In this document: positions 1 through 5,424 of the stretch, piece after piece
Layout of the letters: every line of letters begins with the position of its first letter
How positions within the stretch are numbered: position 1 is the first letter of the stretch
Assembly (NCBI GenBank): GCA_023268575.1
Contig: JALRCL010000318.1
Location: 1 to 6,545, forward strand
DNA: 6,545 bases
Direction: 5' to 3'
Origin: Patulibacter sp.
GTDB lineage: Bacteria; Actinomycetota; Thermoleophilia; Solirubrobacterales; Solirubrobacteraceae
Notes under the pieces: model-generated
What the model saw: the letters and a program-made list of their open reading frames with translations, nothing else
The model's database searches: none
What the model was told of the DNA's origin: nothing
Position numbers and translations under genes: made by a program

Positions 1-140
1 CGCAAGTTCAAGGCTCGTAGAGGCGAACTGAAGTTCTACGCATCACCAAAGAACATTCAGACTCTGCTTACTGACCTTCGTCAATTAGGCAGTGGCGGCG
101 TCCCTGAAGATATCGCTTCTGGCGTTCTTCGTGGTACTCC
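1..140 (+). other. Compositionally foreign coding-like fragment at the window edge
   Basis: I count 72 G or C in these 140 bases (51%), against about 80% in the following lines. Frame 1 on the + strand is open from base 1 and reads as a plausible protein interior: it starts RKFKARRGELKFYASPKN and continues through ...LLTDLRQLGSGGVPEDIASGVL. Its codons (cgt, aga, gca, tca, act, tta, gat, tct) are not used like this elsewhere in the window. The fragment has no stop of its own; past ~140 the frame continues only as antisense of the secreted-protein gene. I do not recognise the family. It could be a piece of a phage or other bacterial gene joined by an assembly or amplification chimera, or a real insertion edge. 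A short inverted repeat, CCCGC-tc-GCGGG at 139-150, lies exactly at the composition change. Confidence 0.55.
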
Positions 141-1656
141 CGCTCGCGGGGCGACCACCGAGGTGCAGATCGCCGAGGACGAGGTCGAACCCGCTGCGGC
201 GCCCGCCGAGGCCGCCGATCGCCCGGCCGTCGCCGTCGAGCAGGCGGACGGGCAGCGCGCCCGAGGACAGGTCGCGCGACCAGCCCACGACCGCCGTCGT
301 GTAGCGCGGCGTCGTCACGGCGTAGCGCTGCTGCTCGCGGTCGAAGCTCGCGGCCGAGCGCGGGATCCCGGCGTCCGGGCAGCTCGAGACCGACCAGAGC
401 ATCCGCAGGCTGCCGAGCGCGCGGTCGCGACCGGCGGCAGCGAAGGTCGTGGCCGCGCCGTAGAGCACCTTGGGCAGCATGCCGTGGGCGTCCTGGAGGT
501 CGAGCACCCGCTGCTGGGCGCGGCGACAGAGCGCACGGGCCCGTCGCCGGTCCGCGGCGGGCAGCACGCCGTCGGCGCCCGCCAGGGCCTGCAGCGCGGT
601 GCTCGCCCAGCCCCAGTACTGGACGAGGTAGCGCCGGTCCGCGCCCCAGGCGGTGTCCCAGTTCAGGAGCCCGTCGTTGCCGAAGGCGCCCCAGACGACG
701 CGCCGACCCCACCGCCGGTAGCGCGCGAGCTCGCCGCGCCGCAGGCGCATCCCGTCGGCCCGGGCCTGCGGCAGGAACTGGATCCCGGCCAGCGCGATGA
801 GGCTGTACTCCGGGGTGTCCATCCGGTTCAGGGCATCCCCAGGACGGCCCTTCACCTGATACCGGTAGCCGCCGTCGCGGGTGAGCAGTCGCGGCAGCAG
901 CCGGTCCTCGGTGTCCAGGGCGCGACGCATCGCGCGGGCGAACGCGCGACCGTCACCGTCCACGAGGCGCTTGGCCCAGAGCATCTGGGTCGTCCACAGC
1001 AGCTGCCCGATCCGCACCCGGCGCGGGGAGAACATCGGGTGCGCCGCGGTGCGCAGGACGGCGCGCCGGGCGCGCGCGACCGCGGCGGGACGCAGACCGA
1101 GCACCGCCCGGGCACGGACCGCCTCGGCCAGCGCGAGCGCGACCTCGGGGTCGATCGCGATGTGCTGATGGCTCGGTCGCTGCCCGCGCCCGGCCGTCTG
1201 CGTGAACCCGGGTCGGTGCGACTGGTCGCGATCGTCCGGGTCGTAGCGCGTCGTCCGCCCGTCGACGAACGCCGGCGAGCGCGAGAGCGCGTCGACGAGC
1301 TGCCGCGCGCGCTCCGGCGCGGCGAGCCGCGCCGGCAGCGGGCTGTCGGCGCCGAGGACGAGCGCTCGGACGTGCAGGCGCAGGAGCAGCGCGTTGGCCC
1401 GCGTGCGCGGGGAGCCCGGGTACCCGCGGTACGCCCCGGCGACCCGGCTCCAGAGCCGGTCGATCGTCTCGATGAGCGGGCCGTCGGCGGGCAGCTGCGA
1501 ACCGGCGACCGGGCGCGGGCCGTCCGACGGGGCCTCCGCTGCGGGGGCCACCGACGGCGCGCCGAGCAGGGCGAGGACGAGGGCGCCGGCGAGCACGCCG
1601 GCGCGGCCCGGCCTGCGACCGGTGCGGGGGCATGATCGGGGCGGCGAGGTGGTCAC
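85..1656 (-). CDS. Large secreted protein of unknown function, C-terminus doubtful
   Basis: As read, 523 aa from a GTG start at 1656. The start is chosen because it overlaps the kinase stop by four bases (GTGA) and has a GGAG ribosome binding site (1666-1669 on the opposite strand) nine bases upstream. Residues 1-42 form a Sec-type signal peptide: basic GRRPGR, hydrophobic VLAGALVLALLG, then a cleavage region APAAEA. The mature part looks mostly alpha-helical, with recurring helices rich in Ala, Arg and Leu. Aromatic and polar clusters are HQHIAIDP (163-170), YRYQVKG (264-270), FGNDGLLNWDTAW (325-337) and YLVQYWGW (343-350). Such patterns occur in (alpha/alpha)-toroid glycan-active enzymes, but no catalytic motif lets me assign a family. 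The single cysteines 377 and 426 might pair. The last ~20 residues, from about 505 on, come from the compositionally foreign edge segment. The native C-terminus is therefore probably missing and the TAA stop at 85-87 accidental. It is the last gene of the operon, so probably an output of the two-component system or a partner of its sensor. Confidence 0.8.
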   Translation of the reverse strand: MTTSPPRSCPRTGRRPGRAGVLAGALVLALLGAPSVAPAAEAPSDGPRPVAGSQLPADGPLIETIDRLWSRVAGAYRGYPGSPRTRANALLLRLHVRALVLGADSPLPARLAAPERARQLVDALSRSPAFVDGRTTRYDPDDRDQSHRPGFTQTAGRGQRPSHQHIAIDPEVALALAEAVRARAVLGLRPAAVARARRAVLRTAAHPMFSPRRVRIGQLLWTTQMLWAKRLVDGDGRAFARAMRRALDTEDRLLPRLLTRDGGYRYQVKGRPGDALNRMDTPEYSLIALAGIQFLPQARADGMRLRRGELARYRRWGRRVVWGAFGNDGLLNWDTAWGADRRYLVQYWGWASTALQALAGADGVLPAADRRRARALCRRAQQRVLDLQDAHGMLPKVLYGAATTFAAAGRDRALGSLRMLWSVSSCPDAGIPRSAASFDREQQRYAVTTPRYTTAVVGWSRDLSSGALPVRLLDGDGRAIGGLGGRRSGFDLVLGDLHLGGRPASGSTTKNARSDIFRDAATA

Positions 1657-3104
1657 GGTCGGCGGCTCCAGCGGCGGCGCTGCTCGGGCTCGGGCGGGGC
1701 CGCGGGCGCTACCGCGTCGGGCGACGGGAACGCGACGGTGAAGCGGGCACCGCCGAGCGGCGAGTCGTCGATCCGGATCGTCGCACCGTGGTGACGGACC
1801 TGCTGGGCGACGAGCGCCAGCCCGAGGCCCGATCCGGGCCGCTCGACCTCCCGGCCGCGGACGAACGGCTCGAACAGCCGCTCCCGCTCCTCGACGGGGA
1901 TGCCGGGCCCGTCGTCTTCGACCACGAGCTCCGCGCGCCCGCCGTCGACCTGGCGCACCGTCGCGCTGATCGTCCCGCCGGGGCGGCCGTGCCGCGCCGC
2001 GTTCACGAGCAGGTTGTCCGCCAGCACGCGCAGCCCGGGCTCCCAGCCCCGCACGACGAGCCGGTCGGGCAGCGCCGTCCGCAGGCGGACGTCGGGATGG
2101 CGGGCGGTGATCGCGCCGGCGGCCTCCGCGACGACGCCCGCCAGGTCGACGTCGACCTGGTCGACGGGGTTCGCGTCCCCGCGCGCGAGCGCCTGCAGCC
2201 CGTCGAGGAGCGTCACCAGCCGCCGCTGCTCGGCGAGCGCGTCGCCGATGATCGCCGTCCGGGTCTCGGGGTCGATCGACGGGTGGCGGTGGACCGTGGA
2301 GAGCGCGGCCTGGACCGAGGTCAGCGGCGTGCGAAGCTCGTGCCCGGCGTCGGCGGCGAACCGGCGGGTGGCGGCGAGGGCCTGCTGGCGCTCGCCGCTG
2401 GAGCGCTCGAGCCGGCCGAGCATCGCGTTGAACGAGCGCGCGAGCGCCCGCAGCTCCTCGGGGCCCTGGACGGGCACCCGCTGCTCGAGGTCGTCGTCGG
2501 ACTCGATCCCCCGTGCCGCTCGTCGCAGCCGCCGCAGCGGGCGGAGCACGAGATCCGCCGCGAGCCACGTCGCGATCCCGGTCGTCACGAGGACGAGCAG
2601 CCCGATGAGCAGCAGGCGCCGCTCGAGCCGCTCCCCGCGGCGCTCGAGGATCTGGAGCGTCGAGGAGACCTCGACCCGTCCCTCGAGGACGTCCCGCCCG
2701 GAGTCCGACAGGTCGACGGACTTCACGTACACCCGGTACCGCTGGCCCCCCGACTCGTGCGAGCTGTAGCCCAGCGGCAGCCGCCCAACGCGGGGGAACG
2801 GCCGGCCGGCCTCGCCGCCGTCGACCGCGGCTCCCTGGATGACGATCCGCAGGGAGCTGCCGGTCACCCGGAGGGTCTGGTCGAGTCGCTGGCGGTCCAG
2901 ATCGTCCAGCTGCCCCTGCTGGACCACGTCCCGCGCGGTGACGTCGAGCAGCTCGGCCGTGCGGCGCAGGCGGTCGTCGAGCGCCTCGCGCTCGGTCCGG
3001 TCCGCGGCGTCGGCGACGAGCGCGCCCGCGATCACGAGCACGACGGAGAGCACCGCGACGACGCCGAAGGTCAGCCGCGACCGGAGGTTGCGCAGGACCA
3101 GCAC
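1653..3104 (-). CDS. Membrane sensor histidine kinase (HAMP-HisKA-HATPase_c)
   Basis: A 483 aa orthodox class I kinase that should autophosphorylate on His255 and pass the phosphate to the regulator encoded just upstream. Domains in order: TM1 at about 13-34; an extracytoplasmic sensor of ~125 residues (36-162); TM2 at about 163-186; HAMP with the typical LRPLRRL (187-193) to ~240; HisKA with FAADAGHELRTPLTS (H-box, His255); and HATPase_c with N-box ADNLLVNAARHG (Asn364, Asn368), G1 DDGPGIP (397-403), F-box LFEPFVRG (410-417) and G2 GSGLGLAL (424-431). All catalytic motifs are intact. A Pro/Ala/Arg-rich tail (~461-483) follows. The sensor region has several acidic clusters but no domain I can name. 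The start is GTG at 3104, 24 bases after the regulator stop and in the same frame as it, with no clear ribosome binding site, so translation probably depends on the regulator gene. The architecture resembles MprB/BaeS-type envelope sensors; the ligand is unknown. Confidence 0.95.
   Translation of the reverse strand: MLVLRNLRSRLTFGVVAVLSVVLVIAGALVADAADRTEREALDDRLRRTAELLDVTARDVVQQGQLDDLDRQRLDQTLRVTGSSLRIVIQGAAVDGGEAGRPFPRVGRLPLGYSSHESGGQRYRVYVKSVDLSDSGRDVLEGRVEVSSTLQILERRGERLERRLLLIGLLVLVTTGIATWLAADLVLRPLRRLRRAARGIESDDDLEQRVPVQGPEELRALARSFNAMLGRLERSSGERQQALAATRRFAADAGHELRTPLTSVQAALSTVHRHPSIDPETRTAIIGDALAEQRRLVTLLDGLQALARGDANPVDQVDVDLAGVVAEAAGAITARHPDVRLRTALPDRLVVRGWEPGLRVLADNLLVNAARHGRPGGTISATVRQVDGGRAELVVEDDGPGIPVEERERLFEPFVRGREVERPGSGLGLALVAQQVRHHGATIRIDDSPLGGARFTVAFPSPDAVAPAAPPEPEQRRRWSRRP
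1666..1669 (-). promoter_or_regulatory. Ribosome binding site of the secreted-protein gene
   Basis: On the minus strand GGAG lies nine bases before the GTG at 1656, inside the end of the kinase gene. It supports the GTG over the nearby ATG at 1633, which is in another frame. Confidence 0.5.
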
Positions 3105-3128
3105 CGGAGCGGCAGGCTCGCAGACGGC

Positions 3129-3812
3129 TCAGACGCGCAGCACGAAGCCGACGCCGCGGACGGTGTGCAGCACGCGCGGCTCGCCGTCGGCCTCGAGCTT
3201 GCGGCGGAGGTACCCGACGAAGACGTCGGCGATGTTCGTCCCGGGGTCGAAGGTGTAGCCCCAGACCTCCTCGTGCATCGTCGCCCGGTCGACGACCTCG
3301 CCGGCGCGGCGGAGGAAGAGGTGCAGCAGGGCGAACTCGCGTTGCGTCAGCTCGAGGTCGCGGCCGCCCCGGGTGGCGGCGTGCCCCACCGGATCCAGCG
3401 CGATGTCGCCCACGACGAGGCGCTCGTCCTCGCTCGGCGGGCGGCGCCGGAGGAGCGCGTGCAGGCGCGCGGCGACCTCCTCGAGCGCGAAGGGCTTCAC
3501 GACGTAGTCGTCGGCGCCGGCGTGCAGGCCGAGGACGCGGTCGTCGACCTCGTCGCGCGCGGAGAGGACGCAGACCGGCGTCTCGTCGCCGTCGGCGCGC
3601 AGACGGCGAAGGACCTCGAGCCCGTCGAGATCGGGCATCGTGAGGTCCAGCAGCATCGCCGAGGGGCGGACCCGCGGCACCGCCTCGAGCGCGGCGCGCC
3701 CGCCCGACGCCGGGACGACCTGGAACCCCTCGAGCTCGAGACCGACCGCCAGCGTGCGGCGGATCGCGGCGTCGTCGTCGACGAGCAGGACGATCGGTCG
3801 GGCGTCGGTCAC
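3129..3812 (-). CDS. OmpR/PhoB-family response regulator
   Basis: A 227 aa DNA-binding response regulator. The receiver domain (about 6-120) has the acidic pocket Asp12/Asp13 in LLVDDD, the phosphorylation site Asp56 in MLLDLTMPDLDG, Ser84 at the Thr/Ser switch position in VLSARDE, and Lys106 in VVKPF. The C-terminal winged helix (about 130-227) shows the family pattern: ELTQREFALLHLF, then the recognition-helix region NIADVFVGYLRRKLE, then the wing LHTVRGVGFVLRV. Length and linker are normal. The GTG start at 3812 overlaps the stop of the repeat-protein gene by four bases (GTGA) and gives an N-terminus close to the usual one. A longer reading of this frame up to 4280 only runs antiphase through the repeat gene. 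It is the cognate partner of the kinase downstream. Its likely targets are the tandem half-sites at 4315-4355. The overall style is close to MprA/PrrA regulators of actinobacteria. Confidence 0.95.
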   Translation of the reverse strand: MTDARPIVLLVDDDAAIRRTLAVGLELEGFQVVPASGGRAALEAVPRVRPSAMLLDLTMPDLDGLEVLRRLRADGDETPVCVLSARDEVDDRVLGLHAGADDYVVKPFALEEVAARLHALLRRRPPSEDERLVVGDIALDPVGHAATRGGRDLELTQREFALLHLFLRRAGEVVDRATMHEEVWGYTFDPGTNIADVFVGYLRRKLEADGEPRVLHTVRGVGFVLRV

Positions 3813-4237
3813 TTCAGCTGGACAGTCTCGCAGTCGCCCGCGATCCGGTCGATCCGGTCGGCGATCACCGTGTCGCGCCCCGGTCCGCAGGAGACGATGT
3901 CGACCACGCGGTTGCGGGAGATGATCGTGTCGTTGCCCGCGCCCCCGACGAGGACGCCGATCGGCTTGCCCCGTCGTCCGGATCCGGCGTCGATCCGGTC
4001 GTTGCCGCCGCCGCCGTAGATCGTGTCGTTGCCGCCGCGGCCGTACAGGCGGTCGTTGCCGCCGTTGCCGTAGATCACGTCGTTGGCGTTCGTGCCGCGG
4101 ATCGTGTTGCCGCGGGCGTTGCCCTTGAACGTCTTCGCGTCGGCGTGGATCGCGACGCCACCGGCGGCGATCGCGAGGATCGCCAGCAGCGCCGGGAGGA
4201 CCCGGGCGGGGTGCATGCGGGAGAGCAGGTACGACAT
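3809..4237 (-). CDS. Small secreted GND-repeat (calcium-binding type) protein
   Basis: A 142 aa exported protein and the first gene of the minus-strand operon. Residues 1-34 are a signal peptide: hydrophobic VLPALLAILAIAAGGVAI, likely cleavage after HADA. Residues 39-80 hold consecutive nonapeptide-type repeats (GNTIRGTNAND, VIYGNGGND, RLYGRGGND, TIYGGGGND), with one more copy, VLVGGAGNDTI, at 95-105. These match the RTX / hemolysin-type calcium-binding repeat, in which the GGxGxD turns bind Ca2+ and stack into a parallel beta roll. The end (111-139) is a distinct module, VDIVSCGPGRDTV...DRIAGDCETV, with Cys117 and Cys136 placed for a disulfide. There is no type I secretion context, so Sec export is expected. 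The ATG at 4237 is preferred for its complete signal peptide; ATG 4216 is possible, and neither has a clear Shine-Dalgarno. A TTG at 4387 in the same frame would put the operator inside the gene and is unlikely. The gene overlaps the regulator start by four bases. Confidence 0.88.
   Translation of the reverse strand: MSYLLSRMHPARVLPALLAILAIAAGGVAIHADAKTFKGNARGNTIRGTNANDVIYGNGGNDRLYGRGGNDTIYGGGGNDRIDAGSGRRGKPIGVLVGGAGNDTIISRNRVVDIVSCGPGRDTVIADRIDRIAGDCETVQLK
3926..4117 (-). repeat. Tandem nonapeptide-coding repeats, small gene
   Basis: About five degenerate 27-base units each encode a GxGGND-type turn. On the + strand they appear as recurring tcgttgccgccg blocks. They are protein-coding repeats, not a CRISPR or intergenic array. 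Confidence 0.8.
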
Positions 4238-4314
4238 GGGGGCGGAGAGGGCAGCTGGTGGGGCGACTCGATCCTGGCACGCGCCGGCGCGTCGGGTCGC
4301 GACTGCAACGGGTT

Positions 4315-4355
4315 CTCTCACGGCGCTCTCATGATCGGTGAGGGGCGCGTGAGAT
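4315..4355. promoter_or_regulatory. Candidate operator: two mirrored pairs of direct repeats, 11-base spacing
   Basis: On the + strand CTCTCA occurs at 4315-4320 and 4326-4331, exactly 11 bases apart. GTGAG occurs at 4338-4342 and 4349-4353, again exactly 11 apart. The two pairs are reverse complements of each other, mirrored about base 4335; 12 of the 19 position pairs across 4316-4354 are complementary. OmpR/PhoB-family regulators bind as head-to-tail dimers to direct repeats spaced ~11 bases. This site lies 78 bases from the minus-strand start and 97 from the plus-strand start, next to an operon encoding such a regulator. Autoregulation plus control of the divergent gene is the natural inference. 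No binding data exist here. Confidence 0.5.
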
Positions 4356-4441
4356 TGGCCCCACGGCGGGGCGGCGGTCGGCGACAACTCCCTCTCGACG
4401 CAGCCGACGCCGTACGCGGCGGCGATTCCTCACCCCGAATC

Positions 4442-4446
4442 AGGAG
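4442..4446 (+). promoter_or_regulatory. Ribosome binding site of the larger GND-repeat gene
   Basis: AGGAG stands five bases before the ATG at 4452 and fixes that start, which also gives a complete signal peptide. Confidence 0.75.
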
Positions 4447-4451
4447 CACCC

Positions 4452-5333
4452 ATGCCCGTCCCTTCCCCCTTCCGTCGGCCGCGCCTCGTCGCGGCGCTCG
4501 CCATCACCGCCGCCGCAGCCGTGCCGGCGACCGCGATGGCCGCCACGATCGACGGCTCGTCCCGCGGCGAGCGCCTCGTCGGCACGAACGCCGTCGACAC
4601 GATCAAGGGCAACGCCGGCAACGACCGGATCTTCCTGCGCGGCGGCAACGACCGCGGCGAGGGAGGCTCCGGCAAGGACCGGATCTTCGGCGCGACCGGC
4701 AACGACTGGATCCACGGTGGACCCGGCAACGACTGGCTCAACGGCGGCAGCGGGGACGACACGGTGATCGGCGACGGCAACGGCGTCGGCGACCGCACCT
4801 CGCGCGACCGGATCTACGGCGCCTCGGGCAACGACAAGCTCTTCGGCGGCGATGCCGCCGACCGCGTCTTCGGCGGCGCGGGCAACGACGAGGTGCACGG
4901 CCAGAACGGCCGCGACCGGCTCGCGGGCGGCACCGGCGACGACGTCGTCGAGGGCGGCGCTGGCAACGACGTCCTGTTCGCCAACCGGGGCGTCGACACG
5001 CTGCGCGGCGGCGACGGGAACGACACCCTCTGGGCCCTCGCCCGCAAGGACGTCGCCCCGGCGGTGAACGGCGTGCCGGACCAGGTCGGCGACACGCTCG
5101 ACGGCGGCGACGGGAACGACACGTTCCGCACCCGCGACGGCGAGGTCGACCGGATCACCTGCGGGGCCGGCCGCGACCGGGCGCTGCTGGACCCGGTGGA
5201 CGTCATCGCCGATGCGACGGCCGAGAACCCCAACGGGTCCTGCGAGGTCGTCGAGCGGGCCGTGCCGAAGTCGTCGGACTCCAAGGGCGAGGACGCCCAG
5301 GAGGCGCCGGCCTCGGAGGACGTCGCGAGCTGA
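4452..5333 (+). CDS. Secreted GND-repeat (calcium-binding type) protein
   Basis: A 293 aa exported protein. Residues 1-30 are a Sec signal (basic FRRPRL, hydrophobic VAALAITAAAAV, cleavage at AMA/A). Residues 43-225 are about a dozen RTX-type repeats of the form GNDxIxGG, for example GNAGNDRIF, GPGNDWLNG, GASGNDKLFG, GGAGNDEVHG, GGTGDDVVEG and GGDGNDTL. Two short insertions interrupt the array, near 107-118 and 196-213. Several repeats have lost the canonical Gly or Asn (GKD, AAD, GRD), so not all turns should bind Ca2+. A C-terminal module VDRITCGAGRD...ENPNGSCEVV carries Cys237 and Cys264 and matches the end of the smaller protein across the divergent promoter. A polar, acidic Ser/Glu/Asp-rich tail (271-293) follows. 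No sortase motif, membrane anchor, enzymatic domain or type I secretion signal is visible, so the protein is probably released or held in the cell envelope or matrix. It is a paralog of the 142 aa protein and likely shares its regulator. Confidence 0.92.
   Translation: MPVPSPFRRPRLVAALAITAAAAVPATAMAATIDGSSRGERLVGTNAVDTIKGNAGNDRIFLRGGNDRGEGGSGKDRIFGATGNDWIHGGPGNDWLNGGSGDDTVIGDGNGVGDRTSRDRIYGASGNDKLFGGDAADRVFGGAGNDEVHGQNGRDRLAGGTGDDVVEGGAGNDVLFANRGVDTLRGGDGNDTLWALARKDVAPAVNGVPDQVGDTLDGGDGNDTFRTRDGEVDRITCGAGRDRALLDPVDVIADATAENPNGSCEVVERAVPKSSDSKGEDAQEAPASEDVAS
4578..5126 (+). repeat. Tandem nonapeptide-coding repeats, larger gene
   Basis: Degenerate 27-base units are marked by the recurring words ggcaacgac, gggaacgac and ggcggc. 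At 5011-5020 and 5107-5116 the same ggcgacggga word recurs, suggesting recent duplication of single units. Expect slippage or misassembly here. Confidence 0.8.
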
Positions 5334-5342
5334 TCGCGCACC

Positions 5343-5359
5343 CGGCGGCTCGGCCGCCG
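5343..5359. terminator. Short hairpin after the GND-repeat gene
   Basis: CGGCGGC-tcg-GCCGCCG gives a perfect seven-base-pair stem with a three-base loop, nine bases after the TGA at 5331-5333. No U-run follows. It could assist termination together with the next hairpin. Confidence 0.4.
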
Positions 5360-5375
5360 AGCGGCCCGAGAACGG

Positions 5376-5403
5376 CGAAGGCCCGGACGCGTCCGGGCCT
5401 TCG
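5376..5403. terminator. Bidirectional terminator palindrome between convergent genes
   Basis: CGAAGGCCCGGACG is followed directly by its perfect reverse complement, giving a 28-base palindrome centred at 5389/5390. A stem of about 12 base pairs with a small loop forms on either transcript. It lies between the + strand repeat gene (ends 5333) and the minus-strand sufD (ends 5425). Reading 5'-GAAGG...CCTTC-3' both ways is a common style of U-poor terminator in high-GC actinobacteria. Confidence 0.75.
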
Positions 5404-5424
5404 GTCGTCCGGCGGGGCCGCCGG

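Larger units (their letters stand above)
4238..4451. promoter_or_regulatory. Divergent promoter region between the two GND-repeat genes
   Basis: These 214 bases separate the ATG at 4237 (minus) from the ATG at 4452 (plus) and must hold the promoters of both units. They contain the four-half-site operator candidate (4315-4355), a 14-base perfect palindrome ACGCGCCGGCGCGT at 4279-4292, and a weak hairpin GATTC/GAATC at 4424-4441 directly before the plus-strand ribosome binding site. I could not find convincing -35/-10 pairs on either strand: TTGGCC at 4356 and TTGCAG (minus, 4303-4308) lack partners at proper spacing. The promoters may be weak and activator-dependent, or use an alternative sigma factor. 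Confidence 0.7.

Noticed and set aside
163..1635. 490-codon open frame on the + strand
   Set aside because: It is antisense to the secreted-protein gene, low-complexity Arg/Ala/Gly-rich, lacks domains, and is a normal by-product of high-GC codon bias.
1632..4019. 795-codon open frame on the + strand
   Set aside because: It runs antisense through the kinase, regulator and repeat genes, all of which show clear family motifs in the minus frame.
4303..4361. Possible -35 boxes TTGCAG (minus) and TTGGCC (plus)
   Set aside because: No -10 element at 16-19 bases on the proper side; the best candidates lie 21 or 26 bases away.
3809..4387. Longer form of the small repeat protein starting at TTG 4387
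   Set aside because: The extra 50 residues precede a complete signal peptide, have no ribosome binding site, and would place the operator candidate within coding sequence.
4578..5126. Tandem repeats as a CRISPR or satellite array
   Set aside because: The periodicity is 27 bases and keeps the reading frame, encoding GND nonapeptides; there are no identical repeats with unique spacers.
3809..5333. RTX toxin / type I secretion locus
   Set aside because: No hydrolase or pore-forming domain, no C-terminal secretion signal and no ABC/MFP transporter genes; both proteins carry N-terminal Sec signals.
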